From: CBFDBF01 sp050304615
GTDB taxonomy: Bacteria; Pseudomonadota; Gammaproteobacteria; Chromatiales; Chromatiaceae
Assembly: GCA_050304615.1 (NCBI GenBank)
Contig: JBNLDW010000007.1
Coordinates: 1-64,000 of the forward strand
Length of the DNA stretch: 64,000 nucleotides
Reading direction: 5' to 3'
The translations under genes and the position numbers were made by a program. This document shows, piece after piece, positions 1-8,029 of the stretch. Under the pieces are notes generated by a model. That model saw nothing but the letters and a program-made list of their open reading frames with translations, had not been told where the DNA came from and searched no databases. Every line of letters begins with the position of its first letter. The first letter of the stretch is position 1.

Positions 1-12
1 GTCTTGGCGTCT

Positions 13-34
13 TCGCCTACAGGGAAGTAGGCGA
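13..34. repeat. Short perfect hairpin at the window edge
   Basis: TCGCCTAC (13-20) and GTAGGCGA (27-34) form an 8-bp perfect stem with a 6-nt loop. No gene is seen in positions 1-208. There is no T tract, so it is not called a terminator; it may be an intergenic palindrome or part of a feature that starts before the window. Confidence 0.4.
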
Positions 35-211
35 GGGGCGTGAGCATGGAGTGGAAGCTTTGCGCTAAATAATGCGAATCCATGTTTCCATCTCAATGGT
101 TACGGTCGTATGCTCGAGTTTTCAAGCAGTTATCCGCTAAACATGCATATCTTATGGGATAGCAGTGACTTTTTCCTCATTGCGGCAATGAGATATGCTT
201 GTGGAGCACAT

Positions 212-259
212 AAAAAGCCGCCAGCAGAGCCGCCCCCAAGGGGGTTTTGCTGACGGCAT
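212..259 (-). terminator. Rho-independent terminator of the chemoreceptor gene
   Basis: Read on the minus strand, GCCGTCAGCA pairs with TGCTGGCGGC around an inner CCCCC/GGGGG stem and is followed by TTTTT. It lies about 20 nt past the stop codon of the chemoreceptor gene, as expected for its transcription terminator. Confidence 0.85.
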
Positions 260-280
260 TTACTACTTACCCTGTTGTTA

Positions 281-1924
281 CTAAACTTTAAACTGACGGA
301 CGAGTTGTTCCAGGCCACTGCTCATATCGGATAGCCGTTCACTGGCATCTGATACCTTGGTGGTGTGTTCAGCCCCATGTTCCGCCAGGTCAGATATTTG
401 GACAATATTTCTGTCGATCTCCTGGGCAACCGCCGACTGCTCCTCCGCAGCACTCGCGATTTGTCTATTCATGTCGGAGATGACCGCCGCAGCCGCGGCA
501 ATCTTGTTCAGCGAGTCTGCCGCTTCGCTCGCCTTTTCGACAGTCTGCTGAGTTGTAGTGCGACTGCTATTCATTACCTCAACCGCCTCTCTTGAGCCTG
601 TCTGTAGTTTCTCTATCATCTCCTGGATCTCTTGAGTAGACTGCTGGGTGCGACTGGCAAGGGTGCGAACCTCATCTGCGACCACGGCAAAGCCTCTACC
701 CTGTTCTCCAGCTCGGGCAGCCTCAATTGCCGCATTCAATGCCAGAAGGTTGGTCTGTTCCGCAATGCCGCGAATAACATCCAGGACAGAGCCTATGGCA
801 TCGCTATCATTTTCCAGACGATTAATGACCTGAGCTGACTGTTCAACCTCAGCAGCAAGCTTATTAATGGTTTCGGCGGCCTGACCAACAATACTCTTTC
901 CTGCCTCGGCCTCTTTATCGGCGTCGCTTGCTGATTGGGCTGCAGATTCAGAGCTTTTGGCTATCTCTTGTACCGTTGATGCCATTTCAGTAACTGCAGT
1001 TGCGGCCTGCTGTGTCTCGCTGCGTTGCTGTACCATACTGCTGTTCGTTTCAGTTGATATGCTGTTTAGTTCATTGGCTGATGCAGTCAATGCACCTGTT
1101 GTGTCTTTTACCTGGCGAATAATGCCTTGAATCTTTTCGGTGTAGCGATTAAAGGCAATCGAAAGTACAGACAGCTCATCTTTGCCAGAACTATCTAGTC
1201 TTGCCGTCAGGTCGCCTTCACCTTGAGATATATCATCCATAGCAGCGGTTGTTTTATGTAGTGGGATGAGAATACTTCTGATGATTATGAATGAGAGGCC
1301 GGCAAGTAGCGCTAGTATAGAAATTACCGCGGTGCCCATTGCTACGAGCTGTTTCTGGAAGGTGGACTCTACATCGTCAATGTATATACCTGAGCCGATG
1401 ACCCATCCCCATGGTTTAAAGCCCATAACATATGAGAGTTTTGCTACAGGCTTGTCCGGATTGTCAGATTTCGGGTTGGGCCAGAGGTAGGGCACAAAGC
1501 CTTTACCATTTTCTTTCACCATTTCAGCAAATGCTACAAACAGTTTTTTACCATTCGGATCCTTAATGTCTGAGAGATCCTTACCGTCTAACGCTGGTTT
1601 TATCGGATGCATAACCATCGTTGGGCGCATGTCATTTATCCAGAAATAGTTGGTTTCGTCATAACGCAGGTCCTTGATTATCTCAAGAGCAGAGGCCTTG
1701 GCTGCGGCTTCATCCATCGTGCCTTGGGCGATCATGCCGTGTTGTGCTACCAGAATGCTATGGGCCGACTCCACCAGTTTGCGTGTTTGCTGTTCCTTTT
1801 CCTGCATAAGGGTGGAGTGAAACATACTCAGCGAAATGCCCGTCACTACAAAAACTCCGACCAGTGCCAGTATGGTCTGTAGCCATAGACGGATGTTTAT
1901 CTTGATATTTCGCATCGCTTTCAT
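281..1924 (-). CDS. Methyl-accepting chemotaxis protein with periplasmic Cache domain
   Basis: A 547-residue inner-membrane chemoreceptor. A first membrane segment (about residues 12-34) is followed by a periplasmic single-Cache domain (about 40-190, with the NYFWIND and WVIGSGIYIDD type motifs of sCache_2). Then come a second membrane segment (about 195-216), a HAMP linker and a long cytoplasmic signalling coiled coil. The hairpin tip carries the family-typical IAEQTNLLALNAAIEAARAG segment. It should signal through CheA/CheW to the flagellar motor. The ligand cannot be read; sCache_2 receptors often bind small carboxylates. No C-terminal CheR-binding pentapeptide is seen. A GGAGGAG lies about 11 nt upstream of the chosen ATG; an in-frame ATG three codons later is possible. 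No che genes are adjacent, so it is an orphan receptor. Confidence 0.93.
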   Translation of the reverse strand: MKAMRNIKINIRLWLQTILALVGVFVVTGISLSMFHSTLMQEKEQQTRKLVESAHSILVAQHGMIAQGTMDEAAAKASALEIIKDLRYDETNYFWINDMRPTMVMHPIKPALDGKDLSDIKDPNGKKLFVAFAEMVKENGKGFVPYLWPNPKSDNPDKPVAKLSYVMGFKPWGWVIGSGIYIDDVESTFQKQLVAMGTAVISILALLAGLSFIIIRSILIPLHKTTAAMDDISQGEGDLTARLDSSGKDELSVLSIAFNRYTEKIQGIIRQVKDTTGALTASANELNSISTETNSSMVQQRSETQQAATAVTEMASTVQEIAKSSESAAQSASDADKEAEAGKSIVGQAAETINKLAAEVEQSAQVINRLENDSDAIGSVLDVIRGIAEQTNLLALNAAIEAARAGEQGRGFAVVADEVRTLASRTQQSTQEIQEMIEKLQTGSREAVEVMNSSRTTTQQTVEKASEAADSLNKIAAAAAVISDMNRQIASAAEEQSAVAQEIDRNIVQISDLAEHGAEHTTKVSDASERLSDMSSGLEQLVRQFKV

Positions 1925-2216
1925 CTATCTCTACTCCTCCAGGTTGTAGTCCCTAATCCTTTGTAAATACAATGTTACTAACATGGTAAATTGCGGCTCT
2001 ATGGCTGCTCTACGGTAGTAGCGTCCGTTCCAGGTGGTTCTTTAGCCATATTTTGATATAAATCGCATCAAACTGGATGCGGCAGGGTACCTGCCTGGTC
2101 GGTATTAATGTGAATGTATAATTGTGAGATGAGAGCGAAAAAAAGATTTGCAACATCATGTATTTTCAGGGTATTTTGTATGTGAGGTAGGTTAGGTTTA
2201 TAAACAGGAGGTTGAT

Positions 2217-2363
2217 ATGAGCAGACTAATAAAGCTGATCCATAGAGTGGCCCATGCTGTTTTATGCGCCTGCAGTTCCACCTGTCCCGAGTGTAGCTCC
2301 CCATGCGTCAATACCTTTAATCATCAGGATGGAGAGCACAGTTGTGGCGATCACTCCTGGTAG
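2217..2363 (+). CDS. Small cysteine-rich peptide (48 aa), function unknown
   Basis: I read a 48-codon frame starting ATG-AGC-AGA and ending TGG-TAG. It begins 5 nt after a perfect AGGAGG, one of the best ribosome-binding sites in this part of the window. The product has six cysteines (about residues 17, 19, 23, 26, 30 and 43) spaced CxC-x3-C-x2-C-x3-C, plus five histidines in a short basic-then-acidic peptide. Such spacing suggests metal binding or disulfides, but I recognise no family. It lies 100 bp upstream of the persulfide dioxygenase, with a strong hairpin between them. A longer minus-strand frame overlaps it but lacks comparable start signals. Expression is unproven. Confidence 0.55.
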   Translation: MSRLIKLIHRVAHAVLCACSSTCPECSSPCVNTFNHQDGEHSCGDHSW

Positions 2364-2398
2364 AGAGTGGTAATTGATTGGCGCCAGTCATTATGATG

Positions 2399-2428
2399 CT
2401 GTCGCGCTTCGCACCTGAAGCGCGACAG
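2399..2428 (+). promoter_or_regulatory. Perfect 12-bp inverted repeat before the persulfide dioxygenase
   Basis: CTGTCGCGCTTC (2399-2410) and GAAGCGCGACAG (2417-2428) pair without mismatch around a 6-nt loop, 37 nt upstream of the GTG start. There is no T run, so it is probably not an intrinsic terminator. It could be an operator, an mRNA-stability hairpin between the cysteine-rich peptide and the dioxygenase, or a mobile palindrome. Confidence 0.5.
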
Positions 2429-2465
2429 TACAGTCCCCAGCCGTCACCTTGGTTGTGATGCAGAC

Positions 2466-3167
2466 GTGATCTTTCGCCAACTATTTGATCGTGAGTCCTG
2501 CACTTACACCTACCTTATTGCACATGCAAAAAGCGGGGAGGCGATTCTAGTCGACCCGGTAATCACTGGCGTACCACAATATCTGCAGCTGATCGACGAG
2601 CTGGATCTTAACCTGGTGCTTGCAATTGACACCCATATCCATGCTGACCATATAACCGGGTTGGGAGCCTTGCGGACTGAAACCAAATGCGCCATCGCAA
2701 TTGGTGAGCACGCGAAGACGGAGTGCGTTAACTATAAAGTGTGTGAAGGTGATCGGTTAGAGGTTGGTGATATTTGCATGGATGTACTTTACACCCCGGG
2801 GCATACTGACGACTCCTACTCTTTTGTTCTGCAGGACAGGGTGCTCACTGGTGACACACTTCTAATCAGGGGAACCGGCCGTACAGATTTTCAGAACGGT
2901 GATCCCTCTGCTCAATACGACAGCCTATTCAACAAACTGCTTGGGATGCCAGATGATACCCTGGTCTATCCAGCCCATGACTACAACGGTATGACCGTCA
3001 GTACCATCGGTGAAGAGAAAAGATTTAATCCGCGACTGCAAGTTGGTTCAGAACAGGAATATGTTGAGTTGATGAATAGCCTGGAGCTGGAAGATCCCAA
3101 GCTTATGGATATCGCAGTACCCAGTAATCTTAAATGTGGTCTGGTGTCAGGTGTGGACGAAAACTAA
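2466..3167 (+). CDS. Persulfide dioxygenase (ETHE1-like, metallo-beta-lactamase fold)
   Basis: A 233-residue MBL-fold enzyme. Hallmarks are THIHADH near residue 56, TPGHTDDSY, GDTLLIRGTGRTDFQ and the C-terminal YPAHDY and STIGEEKRFNPRL blocks shared by ETHE1/Blh persulfide dioxygenases. These use a mononuclear non-haem iron held by two His and one Asp. They oxidise glutathione persulfide to sulfite in the cytoplasm and so serve sulfide oxidation or detoxification. Family length is about 230-250 residues, so it is complete. The start is GTG, because the ATG 8 nt upstream is out of frame and closes at once. No clear Shine-Dalgarno is seen. No rhodanese domain is fused. A role in sulfur oxidation fits the YeeE/YedE genes further along, but that link is inferred. 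Confidence 0.9.
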   Translation: MIFRQLFDRESCTYTYLIAHAKSGEAILVDPVITGVPQYLQLIDELDLNLVLAIDTHIHADHITGLGALRTETKCAIAIGEHAKTECVNYKVCEGDRLEVGDICMDVLYTPGHTDDSYSFVLQDRVLTGDTLLIRGTGRTDFQNGDPSAQYDSLFNKLLGMPDDTLVYPAHDYNGMTVSTIGEEKRFNPRLQVGSEQEYVELMNSLELEDPKLMDIAVPSNLKCGLVSGVDEN

Positions 3168-3556
3168 AATTGAAGATAGCGCCAAAAGAGTAGCAGGCGC
3201 ACCGCTGTTCTTTGGATATCAATGATTTTGTCATAGGGCGGAACCTGGACTCATGTTTAACTGCTAAGCACCACTATTATTGCGCTAGTTTCTAACCTCA
3301 ATGATGAATTCACGATAGATGCGACTTGGGCGTAAACAGCAGAGTTTAAGTCATATGAGATAAGGGAATTCTAATATATAGATTTTATTATAGTCATTGT
3401 TCCCATTCATTCTGTCTGATATAAGTGAATCCAGTGCCCATATAAAACACATAATAGGGGGCGCTTCTGGTTCTTGGGTAAAGTCCAAAAAAATAATTGG
3501 AATATGCCCATGTTTATCTTAACAGATAGAAACATTACCAATAGGAGATGTGCCTC
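3168..3556. other. Gene-free stretch upstream of the multihaem cytochrome
   Basis: This 389-bp AT-rich spacer contains no open frame with start signals, no strong hairpin and no sigma54 motif that I can see. It presumably holds the promoter of the cytochrome operon. The AGGAG at 3543-3547 is the ribosome-binding site of that gene. Confidence 0.4.
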
Positions 3557-5962
3557 GTGAATATCAAAAACTTTGCCCTATCGGCGATTCTGCCGGTGGT
3601 TGCAACGTTATGTGCTGTATCGACTGACGATGCTTCTGCCGCGACAGTTCCGATTAAACCAAAAAACGACTACAACATAACTATCAACTATGAGCTGGGT
3701 ATGCACTGTACCGGCTTTGACTTCACTTACTGCTGCGTGCTCCCGCCTTACAACTCGATTCAGAGTCAGGTGATCAAGACTTCAACCGGTAAGAAGAAGG
3801 CACCAAAGCTGCTGGCCTCCGATGAGAAAGAACACGATGTGTTGCTGGATGGTAAAAAGCGTTTCAAGCTGAAGTATGGCCATATTGGCAATACCTATTC
3901 CGAGGGGAATAAACTCAAATATTGGGATGTCCCCTATGATGTTAATGGCGATGGCAAGTACGGCGATAAAGAGAATGTTGCTAACGCCTACTTTAATCAT
4001 CTTTATGTCTATAAGGATCTAAAGGGAACGATTCCTGATGGTGTTACCAAAGGAGATGACAAGAAAAAGGCGCGGGTTGGCATAGAGATACCAGTTCCCA
4101 GGGATAATGGTCCGGCGGGCGCTGCAGTGCCAAGCCCGATGAAGGATGGCACGCTGCACTATACCGGTGAAAAGGGTACCCTGGTCTTTACCAAATCCCC
4201 GGTATTGGATGATGTGCCTATCCTCTTGACCAACCCAGGCATCTGGGATGCCCTGGGCCTGCCGTTGACACCGTTTTCCGACAAAGCAGCCGCTAAGGAT
4301 CCGCTGACCCTGGTGGAAAGCGATATTCAGCCTTTTCAAGAGGCCTGGGTAAGCATGGTTGACGCAGAAACCGGTAAACCGGTTATTGATAGCCATAGCG
4401 GTCAGCCGGTGCGTTTTGTCGGCACCAACCCAATAGATGTGCCTAACTGCGCCAATTGCCATGCCGGCGAACGCGCTAATGGCGATAAATATGCTCTATA
4501 TAAACAAGAGAAGGCGTTCTGGAAAGGTCTGGGGGCTTCAGACTGGATAGCAAATCTTAAGGCTACCTCTGTCTCTATTCTGGAGATGCATGATGACCTC
4601 AACGGATCTGATTTTCTCAAAAAGTATGATCCCAATAGCCGTGCGGTCTCCAATCGTCTGGGACGTGATCCGGTGCTGTGTCAGAAGTGTCATGCTGACA
4701 ACGTTATCGGAGTACTCTCTTCGAAGAGCTTTAAGGATCCCAAGACCGGTAAAGAGCAGTTAACTTCTGCCTTGACCCAGGCGATCCATACAGTGCATCA
4801 AACCTCTGCCCCAATGCCCGATAGTCAGGGTCGCACTGCGGCTTGTCAGGGTTGCCATCCTGCTCATCGTCAAGATGGCGGTATGGAGGGTTATCCAATT
4901 ACTCCAGACGGTGAGAATGCCTACGAGAAACGCGATAACCGTGATGCAGCAGGCGGTTGTTATGTTGGTCGTGATGTCCATGCCAATCCGGGCAAAGATA
5001 AAGATGGCGTTGAAACTGGTGAGAATCTGAATGCCATCGGTGAATGGTTGCTGACTAATGTATCCAATATCGGCAATGATAAAGGTGGTAAGGGTTTGTG
5101 GTGTACCAACTGTCACAATCAATTGGCTCGTGAGCTGTATCAGCGGGACAACCTGACCAACGCCTTCGAGCAGACCGGCAGTACCCTGCGTAACAAGTCA
5201 CTGCAGGAGATTGCCAAGGGTATCGGTGTTGATATGGCCAAATTGGAGGCCATGATGGACCCGAAGGTTGTGCTTAACGACAAGGGTGAGGATACTCCGG
5301 GTAAGTCCGAGATACTTCATACCTGGGCACAGGAGCGTATGGTTCCGGATATTGCCGTGATTGCACTGAAGGGTGAAGGACCTATGGTCTCCAAAGATGC
5401 CGACGGTGATGTCAGTGTAGTGCCTATGTCTGCAAATCCGGCAGTAGATATTGCATCATTGAAACTGCCAGAGGGCGCTACCGGTGCTACTGCTGTTCCG
5501 TATGAGGCAGCCACACACGGTAGGGATTACTGGCTTTCCCCTGGTGCGCCTCACTGTGCCGATTGCCACGCAGCACCTTTTGTTGAGGGGCAAGGAGGTA
5601 TGGCCTTTCCCATCAACCAACCTGGCAAGTACAGCCTGATGCGTTATACAAAAGGCCACGCTGGCATCGCCTGTCAGGCCTGCCACGAGTCGACTCATGG
5701 TCTCTATCCAGTAACACCAAATACTGATGTCACCTCATACAAGCAGGCGGCTCAGTACAATCCTGATGGTTCTCATGGCCCGTTTAAATGTAACACCTGT
5801 CATGAGACCAATGAGGATGGTGTTCCTCATCTTGCAAACGATGAGGAGCATGTCTGGAAGGGTAAGCCAATCCTGAATGATTACGATGCAGCTGTGCACT
5901 GGATGCATGCCAGCGCACCGGATCTTGGTGGGGCTGTTCCCTCAGACGACGACGAAGAGTGA
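3557..5962 (+). CDS. Secreted multihaem c-type cytochrome (seven CxxCH sites)
   Basis: An exported protein of about 801 residues with seven haem-binding motifs: CANCH (near 297), CQKCH (374), CQGCH (429), CTNCH (515), CADCH (666), CQACH (705) and CNTCH (744). The first 290 residues have no haem motif but contain a cysteine-bearing start (ELGMHC, TYCCV). The leader NIKNFALSAILPVV...SAA is a typical Sec signal, so it acts in the periplasm or at the surface. I prefer the GTG at 3557, 9 nt after AGGAG; the ATG at 3548 directly abuts that site. Homologous large multihaem proteins carry electrons between periplasm and outer surface, but the partner and substrate here are unknown. A PPIase and a TlpA-like thioredoxin follow, separated by a terminator. 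The family is not one I can name. Confidence 0.87.
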   Translation: MNIKNFALSAILPVVATLCAVSTDDASAATVPIKPKNDYNITINYELGMHCTGFDFTYCCVLPPYNSIQSQVIKTSTGKKKAPKLLASDEKEHDVLLDGKKRFKLKYGHIGNTYSEGNKLKYWDVPYDVNGDGKYGDKENVANAYFNHLYVYKDLKGTIPDGVTKGDDKKKARVGIEIPVPRDNGPAGAAVPSPMKDGTLHYTGEKGTLVFTKSPVLDDVPILLTNPGIWDALGLPLTPFSDKAAAKDPLTLVESDIQPFQEAWVSMVDAETGKPVIDSHSGQPVRFVGTNPIDVPNCANCHAGERANGDKYALYKQEKAFWKGLGASDWIANLKATSVSILEMHDDLNGSDFLKKYDPNSRAVSNRLGRDPVLCQKCHADNVIGVLSSKSFKDPKTGKEQLTSALTQAIHTVHQTSAPMPDSQGRTAACQGCHPAHRQDGGMEGYPITPDGENAYEKRDNRDAAGGCYVGRDVHANPGKDKDGVETGENLNAIGEWLLTNVSNIGNDKGGKGLWCTNCHNQLARELYQRDNLTNAFEQTGSTLRNKSLQEIAKGIGVDMAKLEAMMDPKVVLNDKGEDTPGKSEILHTWAQERMVPDIAVIALKGEGPMVSKDADGDVSVVPMSANPAVDIASLKLPEGATGATAVPYEAATHGRDYWLSPGAPHCADCHAAPFVEGQGGMAFPINQPGKYSLMRYTKGHAGIACQACHESTHGLYPVTPNTDVTSYKQAAQYNPDGSHGPFKCNTCHETNEDGVPHLANDEEHVWKGKPILNDYDAAVHWMHASAPDLGGAVPSDDDEE

Positions 5963-6011
5963 CTGGAATCGGTCAGGGATGACCGGTCAAGTCGACACCG
6001 TATCGATTTGC

Positions 6012-6036
6012 GGGGGCGCTTAGCCCCCCTTTTTTT
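6012..6036 (+). terminator. Rho-independent terminator after the multihaem cytochrome
   Basis: GGGGGC, a GCTTA loop, GCCCCC and seven T residues. It lies between the cytochrome and the isomerase gene, so read-through of the two downstream genes would be partial. Confidence 0.85.
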
Positions 6037-6050
6037 AGCAGGACACGATT

Positions 6051-7340
6051 ATGCAGCGAGTAACTATAAAGACCATAGCCATCACGGCTAGCCTGCTTGC
6101 GTTCGGCCCTCTCTCTGCCAAATCGGAGGACCCGCAGGTATTGGCTACCGTTGGCCAACTGGAGGTCACCTCACTTGATCTAGAGACCACTCTGGCAAGC
6201 TCTCCATTTGCCACTCAATTTACCGCCATGGATGAGCGCGAGCAGGCCGCTTTGCGTGGGGATATGCTCCGTCGCCTAGTAACCTCCCGTTTACTGCGGT
6301 TGGAGGCTCAGCGTCTAAAACTTGATCAGTCAAAGGTATTTCTAGAGGAGTTGGAGGGGCAGAAGGCGGGGCTGCTATACCGCTACTACATGGATAAACT
6401 GCGGGACCAGATTACTATCCCGGCTGACACCTTGAATGCAATGAAGCAGCAGTTTAAGGGGGATATCGATGGGTTGGCGTCTGCAAAGGCCGCATATCGC
6501 TCAGAGCAGTATCGCACCGTGCGTCTGATGACCATCCAGTCACTGCGTGACCAGCAGAAGATCAAACTTCACGAGGATCGAATTATTGCAGGTGTTGAGC
6601 CGGATACGTTACTGCTAGAGGGGAGCGATATAACTGTTCGCTATGGCGATGTTGTCGATACCAAGGAGTACCCGGAGTTGCCTAATCCTGAATGGGTGAA
6701 AGAGCAGCTATATAAGCGGGCTGAGTTGCTATTGGTGGCCAAGGCAGCTTCCGATCAGGGCATAGATGTCTCTTCAAAGTTGCAGCGGTATAAAGAAGAA
6801 CGGTTGCCGTCCCTGTTATTGGAACAGAAGGAGGCTGAGTGGATCCCAAGCCAGCAGGTGTTGCGCGATTGGCTTGAGCAGCACCCTGATGTTAGTAAGA
6901 TCCCTGAGCGGCGCCATATCGGGCAGTTGGTGTTAGCCTCTTATAAAGATGCAGCCACCTTCCGCAAGCGGATTCTCAATGGCGAGAGTCTGTTTGAGCT
7001 GGCCGGAAAATACAGCATTGATGAGGAGGGACGAAATAACCTTGGTGACATGGGCTGGGTGGTCGAAGGGCAAGGTTATCCGGAACTGGAAAAGGTTATG
7101 AGTGCGCTAGAAGACGGTAAGGTCAGCCCGGTTATACAGACTCCAATGGGCTTCCATTTGGTTACTGTCCTGGAGCGACGCCCAGGCGGGGTGCGCAGCT
7201 TTTTATCTATCCAAGATAGAGTTCGTCAGCTATTTGTTCAGGAAAAACTTGGTCCCTATATGCAAGGCCTTGAGCAAAAATACAAGGTTGTCTGGTTGCT
7301 GCACGATCGTGAAATGCAATCTGCGGAGGTAGAAGATTGA
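6051..7340 (+). CDS. Periplasmic SurA/PpiC-like peptidyl-prolyl isomerase
   Basis: 429 residues with a Sec signal (residues 1 to about 25), a SurA-N-like helical chaperone region and a C-terminal parvulin domain (about 285-390). Typical parvulin motifs are ERRHIGQLVLAS, FELAGKYSIDEEGRNN-GDMGW and SPVIQTPMGFHLVTV. The role is folding or escorting of exported proteins in the periplasm. Position between a multihaem cytochrome and a thiol reductase suggests a dedicated assembly helper for that cytochrome; this is inference. The ATG follows AGCAGGA, a modest ribosome-binding site. The next gene overlaps its stop codon, so those two are translationally coupled. Confidence 0.85.
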   Translation: MQRVTIKTIAITASLLAFGPLSAKSEDPQVLATVGQLEVTSLDLETTLASSPFATQFTAMDEREQAALRGDMLRRLVTSRLLRLEAQRLKLDQSKVFLEELEGQKAGLLYRYYMDKLRDQITIPADTLNAMKQQFKGDIDGLASAKAAYRSEQYRTVRLMTIQSLRDQQKIKLHEDRIIAGVEPDTLLLEGSDITVRYGDVVDTKEYPELPNPEWVKEQLYKRAELLLVAKAASDQGIDVSSKLQRYKEERLPSLLLEQKEAEWIPSQQVLRDWLEQHPDVSKIPERRHIGQLVLASYKDAATFRKRILNGESLFELAGKYSIDEEGRNNLGDMGWVVEGQGYPELEKVMSALEDGKVSPVIQTPMGFHLVTVLERRPGGVRSFLSIQDRVRQLFVQEKLGPYMQGLEQKYKVVWLLHDREMQSAEVED

Positions 7341-7867
7341 GATTTGTGCGCTTGGTGATGTTAACTGCGGTTTTGATCACCCTGAGCGCAGTGGCATATG
7401 TAGTTTTCTTCGATGTTGATGGTTCTGTTGATGATCCTATAGAGACCTTCGAGCTGAAGGGGCTGGATGGCGGCGTGCATCACCTTGCCGACTGGAAGGG
7501 AAAGGTGGTGGTGCTTAATTTCTGGGCCAGCTGGTGTAGCTCTTGTCAGATAGAGATTAGAGAATTTATCCAGCTACAAAACCAGTATGGCGCGCAAGGG
7601 CTTCAGGTTATTGGTCTGGGGGTGGATCAAGCACGCAAGCTGCGAAATGTCAGCCGCACACTGGGCATCAACTACCCTGTCATGGTAACCGATTCGGGTG
7701 CAGTCAGTCCGCTGCTACAAAAGTTGGGAAACGAGAGGGGCGTTATACCCTTTACGGTTGTGATTGACCGCGCTGGCCAGGTGCAAGTCATCCACCGTGG
7801 GCCGATCTACCGGGACGAGCTTGAGGAGCTATTCAAGCCACTGCTCGCAAGTACTGTCGATCACTAG
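7337..7867 (+). CDS. TlpA/ResA-like membrane-anchored thioredoxin
   Basis: 176 residues: an N-terminal signal anchor (about 5-27), then a thioredoxin fold with the redox motif WASWCSSC near residues 65-72 and a cis-proline region GVIPFTVVID. Proteins of this family reduce disulfides in the periplasm, including apocytochrome CxxCH pairs before haem attachment. That would fit the upstream seven-haem cytochrome (inference). The start is TTG at 7337 overlapping the TGA of the isomerase gene, with GGAGGT a few nt upstream, so the pair is co-translated. A bidirectional terminator follows at 7978. Confidence 0.88.
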   Translation: MRFVRLVMLTAVLITLSAVAYVVFFDVDGSVDDPIETFELKGLDGGVHHLADWKGKVVVLNFWASWCSSCQIEIREFIQLQNQYGAQGLQVIGLGVDQARKLRNVSRTLGINYPVMVTDSGAVSPLLQKLGNERGVIPFTVVIDRAGQVQVIHRGPIYRDELEELFKPLLASTVDH

Positions 7868-7977
7868 AAGCCTTATCTCCTCGGTCTATAAGTCTATTTC
7901 GCCAGGTTATTGGTGGGGATGCCGGTCGCTCCGCCTATGTATATAGACTATGCACTTTCATCTTGTATTAGACCAAC

Positions 7978-8012
7978 AAAAACCCCGGAACTACGCAGTT
8001 CCGGGGTTTTTA
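7978..8012. terminator. Bidirectional terminator between the tlpA-like gene and acnB
   Basis: AAAACCCCGGAACT, ACGC loop, AGTTCCGGGGTTTTT. Ten perfect pairs, with an A run on one side and a T run on the other, so it can end both convergent transcripts. Confidence 0.92.
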
Positions 8013-8029
8013 GTCAGGCCTAAGATCGG

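Noticed and set aside
130..318. 62-residue minus-strand frame after the chemoreceptor
   Set aside because: It crosses the chemoreceptor terminator and overlaps the 3' end of that gene; no start signals.
2068..2304. 78-residue minus-strand open frame
   Set aside because: No ribosome-binding site, low-complexity composition, and it overlaps the better-supported cysteine-rich plus-strand peptide.
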